This document shows, piece by piece, positions 21,162 to 31,228 of a DNA stretch of 63,187 nt. This DNA is from Methanosphaera stadtmanae (lineage in GTDB: Archaea; Methanobacteriota; Methanobacteria; Methanobacteriales; Methanobacteriaceae), in assembly GCA_015062815.1 (NCBI GenBank), contig SUTP01000002.1, positions 3,618 through 66,804 of the forward strand, given 5' to 3'. Each line of letters begins with the position of its first letter. The stretch's first letter is position 1. The notes below the pieces were generated by a model. The model was not told the origin of the DNA, did not search any database, and saw only the letters and a list, made by a program, of their open reading frames with translations. The position numbers were made by a program, and so were the translations under genes.

Positions 21162-22058
21162 ATGATACAAGATTCAATTCTCGGACCACATCAAGAAATA
21201 ATTACTGCAAGAGCTTCTGATAAAAAAATATTGACTAAATCTCAAGATGGGGGAATAGTTTCTACAATTTTAGCTTATGCTCTTGAACAGAACATCATTG
21301 ATGGAACAATAGTTGCTGTTGAAGGTGATGAACCTTGGAAACCTGAACCAATGATAGCAACAACCAAAAAAGATATTTTAAAAGGTGCTGGAACTAAGTA
21401 CACAATGTGTCCTAATCCATCATTAATTAAAGAAGCAACTAGAGAATACGGTTTAGAAAAAATAGGAACTGTTGGAACACCATGTCAAGTAATGGGAATA
21501 CGTAAAATGCAAACTTATCCTTTAGGTGTTAGAAATGTTGTTGATAAAATAGCTTTAGTCATGGGTATCTACTGTATGGAAAACTTCCCATACGAATCCA
21601 TAAAAACATTTATAGAAGATAAAATAGGAACAAAACCATCTAAAGTTACTAAAATGAATATTACCAAAGGTAAACTATTTATAACAACATCTGAAGGTGA
21701 AGGAACAATACCACTTAAAGAAACACATGGTTATGAACAAAGTGGTTGTAATTATTGTATGGATTACGTAGCCGAATTATCTGATCTTTCTTGTGGATCT
21801 GTTGGAGCAAAACCCGGATGGTCAACAATTATTAAACGTACTGATAAAGGTTCATCTTTAATTGATAAAGCAATTGAAGATGGCGTACTTGAAACAATGG
21901 AAACAAATGAGGGTAAATTCGGTTTAGAAATGCTTAGGAAATTATCTACAAATAAGAAAACTAAACATCAAAAACAAATTGATAAAAAATTAGATATGGG
22001 CCTCAAAATACCTTTTGCACATTCAAAAGATAAAAATGACCCTTATGAAAATAGATAA
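21162..22058 (+). CDS. frhB: F420 hydrogenase beta subunit
   Basis: SQDGGIVSTILAYALEQNIIDGTIV, GTPCQVMGIRKMQTYPLGVRN, CNYCMDYVAELSDLSCGSVGAKPGWSTII. Confidence 0.93.
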   Translation: MIQDSILGPHQEIITARASDKKILTKSQDGGIVSTILAYALEQNIIDGTIVAVEGDEPWKPEPMIATTKKDILKGAGTKYTMCPNPSLIKEATREYGLEKIGTVGTPCQVMGIRKMQTYPLGVRNVVDKIALVMGIYCMENFPYESIKTFIEDKIGTKPSKVTKMNITKGKLFITTSEGEGTIPLKETHGYEQSGCNYCMDYVAELSDLSCGSVGAKPGWSTIIKRTDKGSSLIDKAIEDGVLETMETNEGKFGLEMLRKLSTNKKTKHQKQIDKKLDMGLKIPFAHSKDKNDPYENR

Positions 22059-22075
22059 CATCTATTTTCTTTTTA

Positions 22076-22648
22076 TTAAATATTACGTATCAAATACCAA
22101 TATTGAGTTAAATACTCATCATATTTTTTGTAATCAGGAAATTCTTTTTTTATTATATTAAAAAATTCATCATTGTGTGCCAAAACAAGAATATGTGCTA
22201 ACTCATGATATATAATGTAAGCTACTAATTCATCAGGCAAATATTTCAAATTTTTAGATAACGTTATATTTTTCAAACTACTACAACTTCCCCATTTTTT
22301 AGTCATATCTCTATACTGTACCCTATTTACTTTAACATTTAATATTTTCTGGTATTTTTCTATATATTCTTGAGATAATATTTTTAATTGATTTAAATTT
22401 CTATTAATAAGTTTTTTACCAAAAGTTTGTTTTTGTAGTTTTTCATTTAACTTTTCATATTCAGTTATTTTTTTATAAATCCATTTATCTTTTTTATGAA
22501 TATAAGTTTCAATATCTCCCTTGAAATTATTAGGAATTATTAGTTTTAATCTATTTGATTTTAATTCATAACGAATATACTTGACTTTTCTACGTTCAAT
22601 TGTATAAGTTATATCTTTATCAATTATTGTAATTGGTATCTCTTTCAT
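22076..22648 (-). CDS. YgjP/SprT-like M48-type metal-dependent hydrolase (DUF45)
   Basis: RVQYRDMTKKWGSCSSLKNITLSKNLKYLPDELVAYIIYHELAHILVLAHNDEFF. Confidence 0.85.
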   Translation of the reverse strand: MKEIPITIIDKDITYTIERRKVKYIRYELKSNRLKLIIPNNFKGDIETYIHKKDKWIYKKITEYEKLNEKLQKQTFGKKLINRNLNQLKILSQEYIEKYQKILNVKVNRVQYRDMTKKWGSCSSLKNITLSKNLKYLPDELVAYIIYHELAHILVLAHNDEFFNIIKKEFPDYKKYDEYLTQYWYLIRNI

Positions 22649-22802
22649 AACATTTCTAGATATTACAACGATAATTTAAATAATTTAGTATTTCAAGATT
22701 TTGCAATATAACTAAAAGAAACATTTTAGAATAAGAATAATCTAAATATATTATAAGAAATAATTATAATCTAAGTTTAGATATATTTAAAAAGGGAATT
22801 TT

Positions 22803-24002
22803 ATGAATAATATTAAAGAAGTTGATGTTTTGGTTATTGGTGCTGGACCTGCAGGATCAATGGCTGCAAGTGAATCAAGTAAAAATGGTGCTAAAACACT
22901 AATAATTGAAAAAAAATCAGAAATTGGAACACCTAAACGATGTGCTGAAGGTATAACCCTTAATGAATTGAAAAAAAATGAAATAGATATTGATGAAAGA
23001 TGGGTTGCTAAATATATTGAAGGTGTTAAAATTGTTTCACCAGATAATACTGATGTTACATTAAATACAAAAGATTTAGATGTTCCTGCTAGAGGCGTAA
23101 TTTTAGAACGTAAAATTTTTGATAAACATTTAACTATGGAAGCTATCCGAAATGGAGCTGAAGTAATGGTTAAAACACAAGCCACAAATATGGTAAAAGA
23201 TGAAGATGGTTATTTAGTTTCAATAAAAGGACTTGATAAAGAAATTACTCATATAAAAGCTAAAATTGTAATAGGTGCCGATGGACCGGAAAGTCATGTT
23301 GGGGGATGGGCAGGCCTTAATACTACAGTTAAATTTAGTGAAATGGATTCCGGCGCACAATATGAAATGGTTAATTTAAATTTACCCTATGATGGTGATT
23401 TAATTGAATTTTATTTTGGTAGTGTAGCTCCAGGAGGTTATGCTTGGATTTTCCCTAAAGGAAAAGATGTGGCTAATGTAGGTATAGATGTATCTAATGC
23501 TAGAACCGATAAAAGTGCTATTGAACATTTAAATGAATTTGTTGCAAATTGTGAAGAAACAAAAAATGGCCAAATTGTTGAAATCAATGTTGGTGGAAAT
23601 CCCTTCTGTGGTGTATTCGATAAAATAGTTACAGATAACGTTTTATTAGTAGGTGATGCTGCTGGTTGTATTAATCCAGTCACAGGCGGCGGAATTGAAT
23701 TAGCTATTCAAAGTGGTAAAGCAGCAGGAACTATTGCGGCTAAAGCAATTAAAGAAAAAAATTATTCCGAAGAACGATTGAATGAATATTCAGATTATAT
23801 TGATGAAACTATACGTAAAAAATGTAATAAGCTAATTGGTGTGAGAGACTTCGTTTATAGTTTAAATGATGAAGAATTTAATAAATTTGCAAAAGCTTTA
23901 AATGATGCTAACTTAAAAGAAATATCTTATACATCATTAATAAAACCATTAATTAAAGTATCTCCTAAAAAATTATTTAAATTACGAAAAGTACTATTTT
24001 AA
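22803..24002 (+). CDS. Digeranylgeranylglycerophospholipid (geranylgeranyl) reductase, FAD-dependent
   Basis: DVLVIGAGPAGSMAASESSKNGAKTLIIEKKSEIGTPKRCAEGI; VLLVGDAAGCINPVTGGGIELAIQSGK. Confidence 0.88.
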   Translation: MNNIKEVDVLVIGAGPAGSMAASESSKNGAKTLIIEKKSEIGTPKRCAEGITLNELKKNEIDIDERWVAKYIEGVKIVSPDNTDVTLNTKDLDVPARGVILERKIFDKHLTMEAIRNGAEVMVKTQATNMVKDEDGYLVSIKGLDKEITHIKAKIVIGADGPESHVGGWAGLNTTVKFSEMDSGAQYEMVNLNLPYDGDLIEFYFGSVAPGGYAWIFPKGKDVANVGIDVSNARTDKSAIEHLNEFVANCEETKNGQIVEINVGGNPFCGVFDKIVTDNVLLVGDAAGCINPVTGGGIELAIQSGKAAGTIAAKAIKEKNYSEERLNEYSDYIDETIRKKCNKLIGVRDFVYSLNDEEFNKFAKALNDANLKEISYTSLIKPLIKVSPKKLFKLRKVLF

Positions 24003-24016
24003 CACCCATTTTTAAG

Positions 24017-24031
24017 ATAAGTTCAACTTAT
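24017..24031 (+). terminator. Candidate terminator hairpin after GGR gene
   Basis: ATAAGTT-C-AACTTAT followed by TTTAATTTT. Confidence 0.45.
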
Positions 24032-24130
24032 TTTAATTTTATTCCTACTTTTTTTTATTTTAAAAAAAATTTTATAAATTCAAAATAATATTTTCCACAG
24101 ATAATTTACTTCGTTATACCATTTTAAAGT

Positions 24131-24204
24131 AGGACTCTCTCTGAGAGAGTCCCCCTGTCTGACACCCCTTATGACTCTTACTCTTCCAGAGTCTCCGTGA
24201 GCCT
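24131..24204. other. GC-rich palindromic intergenic island, candidate structured RNA or operator
   Basis: GGACTCTCTC-T-GAGAGAGTCC (24132-24152) and GACTCT...AGAGTC (24173-24178/24188-24193); about 54% GC by hand count in an otherwise very AT-rich window. Confidence 0.55.
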
Positions 24205-24293
24205 TAAAATTATTTATAAAGAATATTTAAGCAATATTTTAATATAATTATAGTAATTATCTAGATAATTAAATAAATAAATTTAAAGGATAA

Positions 24294-25286
24294 ATGAAAA
24301 TGGTACTGAATATCTACAAATATATGAATTATTACAAAATAACTAAAACAATTTACTCACAAGTTATAGATTATGGTACTTTTAATACTTACAATGAAGC
24401 TTTAAATCAAAAAAAATTACTTCAAAAGCATAATTGGATAAAAAGCAAATCAACCCATTATGATAAAGAGAATATATTTCCAAAATATCTTCTTAAAAAA
24501 GATGAAGAAGATAATTATATCATAATCAATAAAAATACAGGAAAAACTTATGGATCATATAAAAGTAAGAAATATGCTAAAATTATAAAAAGAATTTTAC
24601 CATTCTATAAAGAAAATATAAATATAACGAAAATAGAAAAACAAGCACTTAAAGAATTTTATAAATATATCCACTATAATAAGTTTAAAGATAAATATCA
24701 TATTATTTATAAGAATACTACAATAGGCACATACAATACATTAATTGAAGCACTTACTGAAAGAGATTTATTAATTAAATTTGAAAATAAAGTATATTTT
24801 GAAAATCCAAACTTATTTTATACTTATGATAAAAAAAGATTACCCCCATTTTATACATCAAAAGATATTACTTATAACCCCAGCCAAAATAAATATAAAA
24901 TAACTAAAAAAATTCAAAATAAAGAGATTACCCTTGGTTTTTATTCTACATACACTTTAGCTAATAACATAAACAGATATCTTGAAAAAAATTACTTAGA
25001 ACTAAATGTAATAAAACACATCATAAAAGTAACTAAACAAATACAAAAAAGAGATAATTATATTAACAAAATTAATGGAATCTATTATATTAAACGTAGA
25101 ATCAATGAAAAAGAAATAATTTATGCAAAATATGATGATATTGAACTTGCTAGATACATACGAAACAAATTAAAAAAAAATAATTGGAAAAAAAGTTCAT
25201 TTGAAAGTTATGAATGTAATTATTATCAAAATCAGATCAAAACAAAATATTATTATGATAATACAGATTTCTTTAAAAAAGCTTAA
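24294..25286 (+). CDS. Repeat protein of unknown function; about five beta-rich/helix repeats (candidate AP2/integrase-arm-like DNA-binding repeats)
   Basis: Recurring pattern Y-x-I-x-K...(Y/L)G-x-(F/Y)-x-(T/S)-Y-x-x-A...: e.g. YYKITKTIYSQVIDYGTFNTYNEALNQKKLLQKHNW, KYHIIYKNTTIGTYNTLIEALTERDLLIKFE, KYKITKKIQNKEITLGFYSTYTLANNINRYLEKN. Confidence 0.7.
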   Translation: MKMVLNIYKYMNYYKITKTIYSQVIDYGTFNTYNEALNQKKLLQKHNWIKSKSTHYDKENIFPKYLLKKDEEDNYIIINKNTGKTYGSYKSKKYAKIIKRILPFYKENINITKIEKQALKEFYKYIHYNKFKDKYHIIYKNTTIGTYNTLIEALTERDLLIKFENKVYFENPNLFYTYDKKRLPPFYTSKDITYNPSQNKYKITKKIQNKEITLGFYSTYTLANNINRYLEKNYLELNVIKHIIKVTKQIQKRDNYINKINGIYYIKRRINEKEIIYAKYDDIELARYIRNKLKKNNWKKSSFESYECNYYQNQIKTKYYYDNTDFFKKA

Positions 25287-25353
25287 AAGAGCGATAAATA
25301 TTTTAATTAAAATAATGACTAAAAAGATTAACAATTATTAAAAAATAAATAAA

Positions 25354-25390
25354 ATTATACGTACAAAAATAAAATCAATAAACGTATAAT
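25354..25390. repeat. 9-bp perfect inverted repeat
   Basis: ATTATACGT (25354-25362) ... ACGTATAAT (25382-25390), then ATTTTTATAA. Confidence 0.5.
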
Positions 25391-25610
25391 ATTTTTATAA
25401 TATCAAATCCATATAATAATATAACGTTTTCAATACACGAACTATCTTAAATAAATTAAATATTTAGAGAATTAGTTTAAAAATAATTTAGAGTATTTTA
25501 AATTGTTAATCAAATAGTGAGAATAGAAAATATGTGTTAGGGTTAAATCCATTTTATTTTTTTATGGAAAACATGTATTAGGGGAGACTATTCAAAACTA
25601 TTACAGATAT

Positions 25611-27254
25611 ATGGAGTTTAATAAAATGATAATGAAAGGAAATATTTTAAATGTATTCACTGATGAAATATATCCAGGAGAAATTAAGATTGAAAACGGG
25701 ATTATTCAATCAATAAAAGAAATAAACAGTGATTTTAATGAAATTATTGTTCCTGGATTCATTGATTCTCACATACATATTGAAAGTTCTATGTTAACAC
25801 CTTCTAGATTTGCTGAAATAGCATTAAAACATGGAACAACCTCTGTGGTAGCCGATCCACATGAAATAGCTAATGTTATGGGTATTGAAGGTATTGAATA
25901 CATGATCAACGATGCTAATGCATCACCATTAAATTATTACTTTACAGCACCCTCTTGTGTACCATCAACCAAATATGAAACATCCGGTGCTACATTGAAT
26001 AGTAAAAATATAGATGAATTATTAAATAGGCCTGAATTCGTAGCATTAGGAGAGATGATGAATTATATGGGTGTAATTAATAAAGACAAAGAAGTAATGG
26101 CCAAATTAGATATAGCAAGAAAGCATAAAAAACCAATTGATGGACACGCTCCTCAACTAACTGGAAAAGCATTACAAGCTTATGTAAAACAAGGTATAAC
26201 AACCTGTCACGAATCAATAACAAAAAAAGAAGCTCTTGAAAAAAGACGCCTTGGTATGAAAATAATGATTCGTGAAGGATCAGAAAATCATAGTTTAGAA
26301 GAATTATTACATTGTGGAGCAGAATTCATTGTTTCAGACGATATTACATCAGAAGATTTATTAAAAGGACATCTAGACAAATGTTTACGTGAAGCTGTTG
26401 ATTTAGGTATGGATCCGTTTGATGCTATAAAATTAGTTACAATTAATCCCGCCGAACATTACAACTTAAATACTGGCAGTATTACACCTGGAAAAAATGC
26501 AGACTTAGTATTTATTGATAATTTAAATGATTTTAGAGTAAAACGAGTTATTGTAAATGGTAATACAATATTTAAAAAACAAAAATTATTATTTAGAGCA
26601 AATCCTAAGTTATTAGAAAACAAACTAGACATAATACCTAAAAAACCAGAAGAATTTAATATTAAAGTACAAGACCCTTCACATAAAAGTGCTACTGTTA
26701 ATGTTATAACTGCTAAAGATAACCAAATTATTACTGGAACTAAAACAGCTAAATTAACAATAACTAAAGGAATAATATTACCATCCATATATGAAGACAT
26801 ATTAAAAATAAGTATCGTTGAAAGATATGGTGGAAATACCATAAGTAATGGATTTATAAGTGGATTTGGAATAAAAAATGGAGCTATGGCCGCCAGTATA
26901 GCTCATGATTCACATAATATTATAGTTGTAGGAACCAATGACAAATTTATGGCTCAAGTTACAAATAAAATTATTGAAAACAAGGGAGGACTAGCTGCAA
27001 CATCTAATCATGACAGTATCGATTTATCATTACCTATTGCAGGATTAATGAGTAATAAATCAGCACACAACGTTGCTAAAGTATCATCCAAAATGAATGA
27101 ATTCGTTCAAAATATGGGCTGTCAATTAACAAATCCGTTTTCAACATTATCCTTCATGGCATCACCAGTTATTCCTTCAGTAAAAATTACTGATAAAGGT
27201 TTATTTGATGTTAATAAAAATGAATTTATGAATGTTATTATTAATGAAAAATAA
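25611..27254 (+). CDS. ade: Adenine deaminase
   Basis: VPGFIDSHIHIESSMLTPSRFAEIALKHGTTSVVADPHEIANVMG, FIVSDDITSEDLLKGHLD, INPAEHYNL.G.I.PGKNADLVFID. Confidence 0.95.
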   Translation: MEFNKMIMKGNILNVFTDEIYPGEIKIENGIIQSIKEINSDFNEIIVPGFIDSHIHIESSMLTPSRFAEIALKHGTTSVVADPHEIANVMGIEGIEYMINDANASPLNYYFTAPSCVPSTKYETSGATLNSKNIDELLNRPEFVALGEMMNYMGVINKDKEVMAKLDIARKHKKPIDGHAPQLTGKALQAYVKQGITTCHESITKKEALEKRRLGMKIMIREGSENHSLEELLHCGAEFIVSDDITSEDLLKGHLDKCLREAVDLGMDPFDAIKLVTINPAEHYNLNTGSITPGKNADLVFIDNLNDFRVKRVIVNGNTIFKKQKLLFRANPKLLENKLDIIPKKPEEFNIKVQDPSHKSATVNVITAKDNQIITGTKTAKLTITKGIILPSIYEDILKISIVERYGGNTISNGFISGFGIKNGAMAASIAHDSHNIIVVGTNDKFMAQVTNKIIENKGGLAATSNHDSIDLSLPIAGLMSNKSAHNVAKVSSKMNEFVQNMGCQLTNPFSTLSFMASPVIPSVKITDKGLFDVNKNEFMNVIINEK

Positions 27255-27271
27255 TATTCCTAAATTTTTTT

Positions 27272-27886
27272 TTAAAATAGTTTATTTAATTCTTTTTTTA
27301 TTAGATTCAAAGAATCCAAATGATTTTGATTACCTTCTTTCAATATAAACTTATAAGTTTTGTTTATTTCTTCAATTAAATTGTTTTTTTCCTCAGAACT
27401 CATTAAATGAAACCTAGAAACTTTAACTAATAAATCTAGTATGGTATTTGTTGATCGATTTATTGCAGGCATCTTATTTTTCAATTTTTTGAAACCTGTA
27501 ATTTCTGCAGTTATTCTATAATAAACTGAAGTACCATAATTATCCTCTTGAATAAATCTTAGAATATCCTCTACTTTAGCATCAATAGTATAATCAGAAC
27601 AGACCAATACATCATTTTCAATATAATCATCATCATTTAACTTATTAAAAAAAGCTTTTGTATAGATTAAAGGATTTAATGAAAATTGTACCTTAAAATT
27701 AGGATTAGATTTGATATTTTTCAAAGTAATATTAGGAAATAAGTTTAAAATAAGTTTATTGTCTATTAATTTAATCCCAAAAGGTTTTGTATGTACTTCT
27801 TCACCAACATTTTTTGTTGTTATTAGAACTTCATAAGTTGTACGTTCATCTAAAATATTATTAATTTTCATTGTATCAACATCCAC
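27272..27886 (-). CDS. DUF447 family protein
   Basis: LDERTTYEVLITTKN..EVHTKPFGIKLID...LNPLIYTKAFF, AEITGFKKLKNKMPAINRSTNTILDLLVKVSRF. Confidence 0.75.
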   Translation of the reverse strand: MDVDTMKINNILDERTTYEVLITTKNVGEEVHTKPFGIKLIDNKLILNLFPNITLKNIKSNPNFKVQFSLNPLIYTKAFFNKLNDDDYIENDVLVCSDYTIDAKVEDILRFIQEDNYGTSVYYRITAEITGFKKLKNKMPAINRSTNTILDLLVKVSRFHLMSSEEKNNLIEEINKTYKFILKEGNQNHLDSLNLIKKELNKLF

Positions 27887-28057
27887 TTAAATTAACACAG
27901 CCATTTATTTATATTTGAACTAATACAATAAATACGTTTTAATTATAATTAAAAATTATATATCATTATTGTAATATATAATATATAAGTAAGAAAATAA
28001 TAAAGTAGTTAATATATACTTTTAACTTATTTTAATGAAAATATATGGGAATTAAAT

Positions 28058-28615
28058 ATGAGCATTGCTATTATTAATAATTTTGGACAATATAACCACA
28101 GAATATCTAGAACTTTAAAATATTTAGATATAGAAAATAAACTTATACCAAATACAATTAGTCTTAAAGAACTCCAAGATATGAATCCTGAAGGTATTAT
28201 ATTAGGTGGTGGACCATCTATTGAACGTGTCGGTAATTGTAAGGAATTTGTGATGAATATGGATGTCCCAATTTTAGGAATATGTTTAGGTCATCAACTT
28301 ATAGCAGATACTTTTGGAGGTTTAACGAAAACAGCTGAACTTCAAAGTTATGCCCAAATAGAATTAAATATACTTAATGAAAGTGATTTGTTTAAAGGTA
28401 TAGGTAATTCACTTAAAGTATGGGCTTCTCATAAAGACGAAGTCATATCTGTACCCGATAATTTTGAAATACTTGCAAATTCAGATAAATGTGATGTTGA
28501 AGCTATGAAACATGAAGATAAACCCATATATGGTATTCAATTCCATCCTGAAGTTCAACATACACCCCGTGGTGGAGAAATATTCCAAAATTTCTACAAT
28601 ATATGTAAACAATAA
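28058..28615 (+). CDS. guaAA: GMP synthase subunit A (glutamine amidotransferase)
   Basis: IILGGGPSIER, VPILGICLGHQLIADTFGG, GIQFHPEVQHTPRGGEIFQNF. Confidence 0.95.
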   Translation: MSIAIINNFGQYNHRISRTLKYLDIENKLIPNTISLKELQDMNPEGIILGGGPSIERVGNCKEFVMNMDVPILGICLGHQLIADTFGGLTKTAELQSYAQIELNILNESDLFKGIGNSLKVWASHKDEVISVPDNFEILANSDKCDVEAMKHEDKPIYGIQFHPEVQHTPRGGEIFQNFYNICKQ

Positions 28616-28633
28616 TTAATGGTTGTGTAAAAT

Positions 28634-29563
28634 ATGATGATGGATACAGAAAAGTTTATAAATGAATCTGTTGAACAAATTAAAGAAGAAGTAAAAGATG
28701 AAAAAGTAATTATTGCATTATCTGGTGGTGTTGATAGTTCTGTAGCATCAGTTCTTGCATCAAAAGCTATTGGAAATCAATTAGAAGCTATTTTTGTTGA
28801 TCACGGATTACTTAGAAAAAATGAAGCTAAAGAAGTTGAAGAAACATTTAAAGATAGGTTAAACTTTAAACTAATTGATGCTCAAGATGAATTTATTGAA
28901 GCATTAGGTGGAATAACTGATCCTGAGAAAAAAAGAGAGATTATTGGACATAAATTTATAGAAGTATTCGAAAGAGAAGCTAAAAAATCCGGAGCGAAAT
29001 ATCTGCTCCAAGGAACTATTGCTCCCGATTGGATTGAAAGTGAGGGAAATATAAAATCACACCATAACTTGACATTACCTGAAGGTTTAGTGCTTGAAAT
29101 TATTGAACCATTACGTGAATTATACAAAGATGAAGTAAGAGAAATAGGTACTGCTTTAGGATTACCTGATAAAATAGTGCATAGACAACCATTCCCCGGA
29201 CCTGGACTTGCTGTACGTGTTCTTGGAGATATTACGAAAGAAAAACTCAGAATATGTAGAGAAGCTAATGCAATTCTTACAAAATACGTTGAAAAAGAAG
29301 GACTTGAGAAAGATTTATGGCAATATTTTGTTGTTTTAACTAACAGTAAAGTAACTGGAGTAAAAGGTGATCAAAGAGATTTTGGTTATTTAGTGGTAAT
29401 ACGTATGGTCCAATCATTTGATGCTATGACAGCTAATGTACCAGACATACCATGGAGTTTCCTACATACAGTTTCACAGGAAATAACTGCAGAAGTACCT
29501 GAGATAACTCATGTATCCTTATCATTAAGTAATAAACCACCAAGTACTATCGAATTTGAATAA
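28634..29563 (+). CDS. guaAB: GMP synthase subunit B
   Basis: [52 protein letters not shown]. Confidence 0.95.
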   Translation: MMMDTEKFINESVEQIKEEVKDEKVIIALSGGVDSSVASVLASKAIGNQLEAIFVDHGLLRKNEAKEVEETFKDRLNFKLIDAQDEFIEALGGITDPEKKREIIGHKFIEVFEREAKKSGAKYLLQGTIAPDWIESEGNIKSHHNLTLPEGLVLEIIEPLRELYKDEVREIGTALGLPDKIVHRQPFPGPGLAVRVLGDITKEKLRICREANAILTKYVEKEGLEKDLWQYFVVLTNSKVTGVKGDQRDFGYLVVIRMVQSFDAMTANVPDIPWSFLHTVSQEITAEVPEITHVSLSLSNKPPSTIEFE

Positions 29564-29618
29564 ACAATTCAACTCCTTTTTTAACATTATTTTTTTTTTT
29601 GACATAGAAAGTGATATT

Positions 29619-30923
29619 ATGCATCATTTAACATCAAAATTAATTGTTTATAAAAATATTTCTAATAATAGTATATTATACCAATTATCCAAATTGTTTA
29701 AACAGTATGAAACTAATGATTATAACAAAGAAGAGTTAATAAATAACATTTACATACAAATCAATAGATTATTAAATATTGCTACAGAATATGGATTTAA
29801 TAAAAATTTATGGCATAACTATTTATCTTTTTTATTAGCTACAGTTGAGAATCCTTTTACTCTTGTATCAGAAAAAATTGGACCACAAGATGGAACAGTC
29901 AATCAATTTGCAAAAAATGATTTTAAAATATTCAAAGAATTATTTGATTATGATTTTAGAAATATTGAACAAGACTTAAACATAAATTGTTTTAGCGTTA
30001 TTGAAAATTACCATGCAATAATAAAAAAAGATCAATTTTATAATAAAGAAGTTAGTCTTAAAATACAGGAACTTAGTGAAAATATTGAGAATACAAAAAA
30101 TACTGATGAACTTTATGCTGTTGTAACCAATTTTTATAAAAAATATGGTGTTGGAAAATTTGGATTAAATAGAGCATTTAGAATATCACATAATCCTGAC
30201 AAAGAATTTCTTATCCCTATTACTTCACTAGATGATGTTACACTTGATGATTTGATAGGTTATGAAATACAAAAAGAACAGTTAATAAATAATACAGAAT
30301 CATTTGTTAATGGTAACAAAGCTAATAATGTACTATTATACGGTGATGCTGGAACAGGTAAATCTACAAGTATCAAAGCAATACTTAACCAATATTATCT
30401 TCAAGGACTTAGAATAATAGAAATTTACAAACATGAAGCAAAATATCTTAATAAAATAATTTCACAAATTAAAAATCGTAATTATCGATTTGTTATATAC
30501 ATGGATGATTTATCTTTCGAAGAATCTGAGAGTGAATATAAGTTTTTAAAAGCTTTGATTGAAGGTGGTTTAGAAACTAATCCAGATAATGTTTTAATAT
30601 ATGCAACTTCTAATAGAAGACATCTTATCCGTGAAACTTGGGATGAAAGAAGAAGTGATAGTGACTCCGGCGATATGTACCGTAATGACACTATACGTGA
30701 GAAGTTATCATTGGTGGATAGATTTGGAGTGACTATTGGATATTATAAACCAAATGTTAAAGAATATTTCAATATTGTGAAAGTATTAGCTAGCAAAGAA
30801 CCTAAAATTAATAAAACAAATGAAGAATTAGAAGAAGGTGCTAATGTATGGTTAAGAACTCATGGAGGACCTTCTGGACGTACAGCACAACAATATATAA
30901 ATTATTTATTAAGTAATGATTAA
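29619..30923 (+). CDS. DUF815-type AAA ATPase (start revised from 29556)
   Basis: [72 protein letters not shown] preceded by GTGAT. Confidence 0.8.
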   Translation: MHHLTSKLIVYKNISNNSILYQLSKLFKQYETNDYNKEELINNIYIQINRLLNIATEYGFNKNLWHNYLSFLLATVENPFTLVSEKIGPQDGTVNQFAKNDFKIFKELFDYDFRNIEQDLNINCFSVIENYHAIIKKDQFYNKEVSLKIQELSENIENTKNTDELYAVVTNFYKKYGVGKFGLNRAFRISHNPDKEFLIPITSLDDVTLDDLIGYEIQKEQLINNTESFVNGNKANNVLLYGDAGTGKSTSIKAILNQYYLQGLRIIEIYKHEAKYLNKIISQIKNRNYRFVIYMDDLSFEESESEYKFLKALIEGGLETNPDNVLIYATSNRRHLIRETWDERRSDSDSGDMYRNDTIREKLSLVDRFGVTIGYYKPNVKEYFNIVKVLASKEPKINKTNEELEEGANVWLRTHGGPSGRTAQQYINYLLSND

Positions 30924-31086
30924 TAATTGTTTTTATTTTATTTTCAATTTTAAAAAAATTTATTTTTATTTTTTGACGAATATTAAAGTATATCTTAAAT
31001 TTTTAGAGATGTTTAGTAAGAAAAAATTTTTAGGTATACCAAAACCTTTATATACTCCAGAGTACAACATTTAATTGACTAAGAAA

Positions 31087-31102
31087 TTTAGGTAATCCTA
31101 AA
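31087..31102. promoter_or_regulatory. Operator-like palindrome adjacent to TATA box
   Basis: TTTAGG-TAAT-CCTAAA followed by CTTATATACC; second element TTAGGTATACCAAAACC then CTTTATATAC at about 31030-31055. Confidence 0.5.
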
Positions 31103-31153
31103 CTTATATACCTAAAAAGATTAGTCAGAGTTTAATAAAGACATGAAAAAAAT

Positions 31154-31228
31154 TTAAAAGAAATCGATAAAAAAAACTATTACTCCTACAATAAAATCAT
31201 TAAACACATGAAAAAATAGTTTAAACAT
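31154..31228 (-). CDS. Candidate 24-aa hydrophobic small protein
   Basis: Minus strand: AGGTGAT-TTAAT-ATG then MFKLFFHVFNDFIVGVIVFFIDFF*; below ORF-track length cutoff. Confidence 0.35.
   Translation of the reverse strand: MFKLFFHVFNDFIVGVIVFFIDFF

Noticed and set aside
18635-22058. Possibility that the hydrogenase operon is a novel enzyme
   Set aside because: Gene order frhA-D-G-B and motifs match the standard F420-reducing hydrogenase.
26459-26842. 127-aa minus ORF inside ade
   Set aside because: Antisense to conserved adenine deaminase; no independent support.
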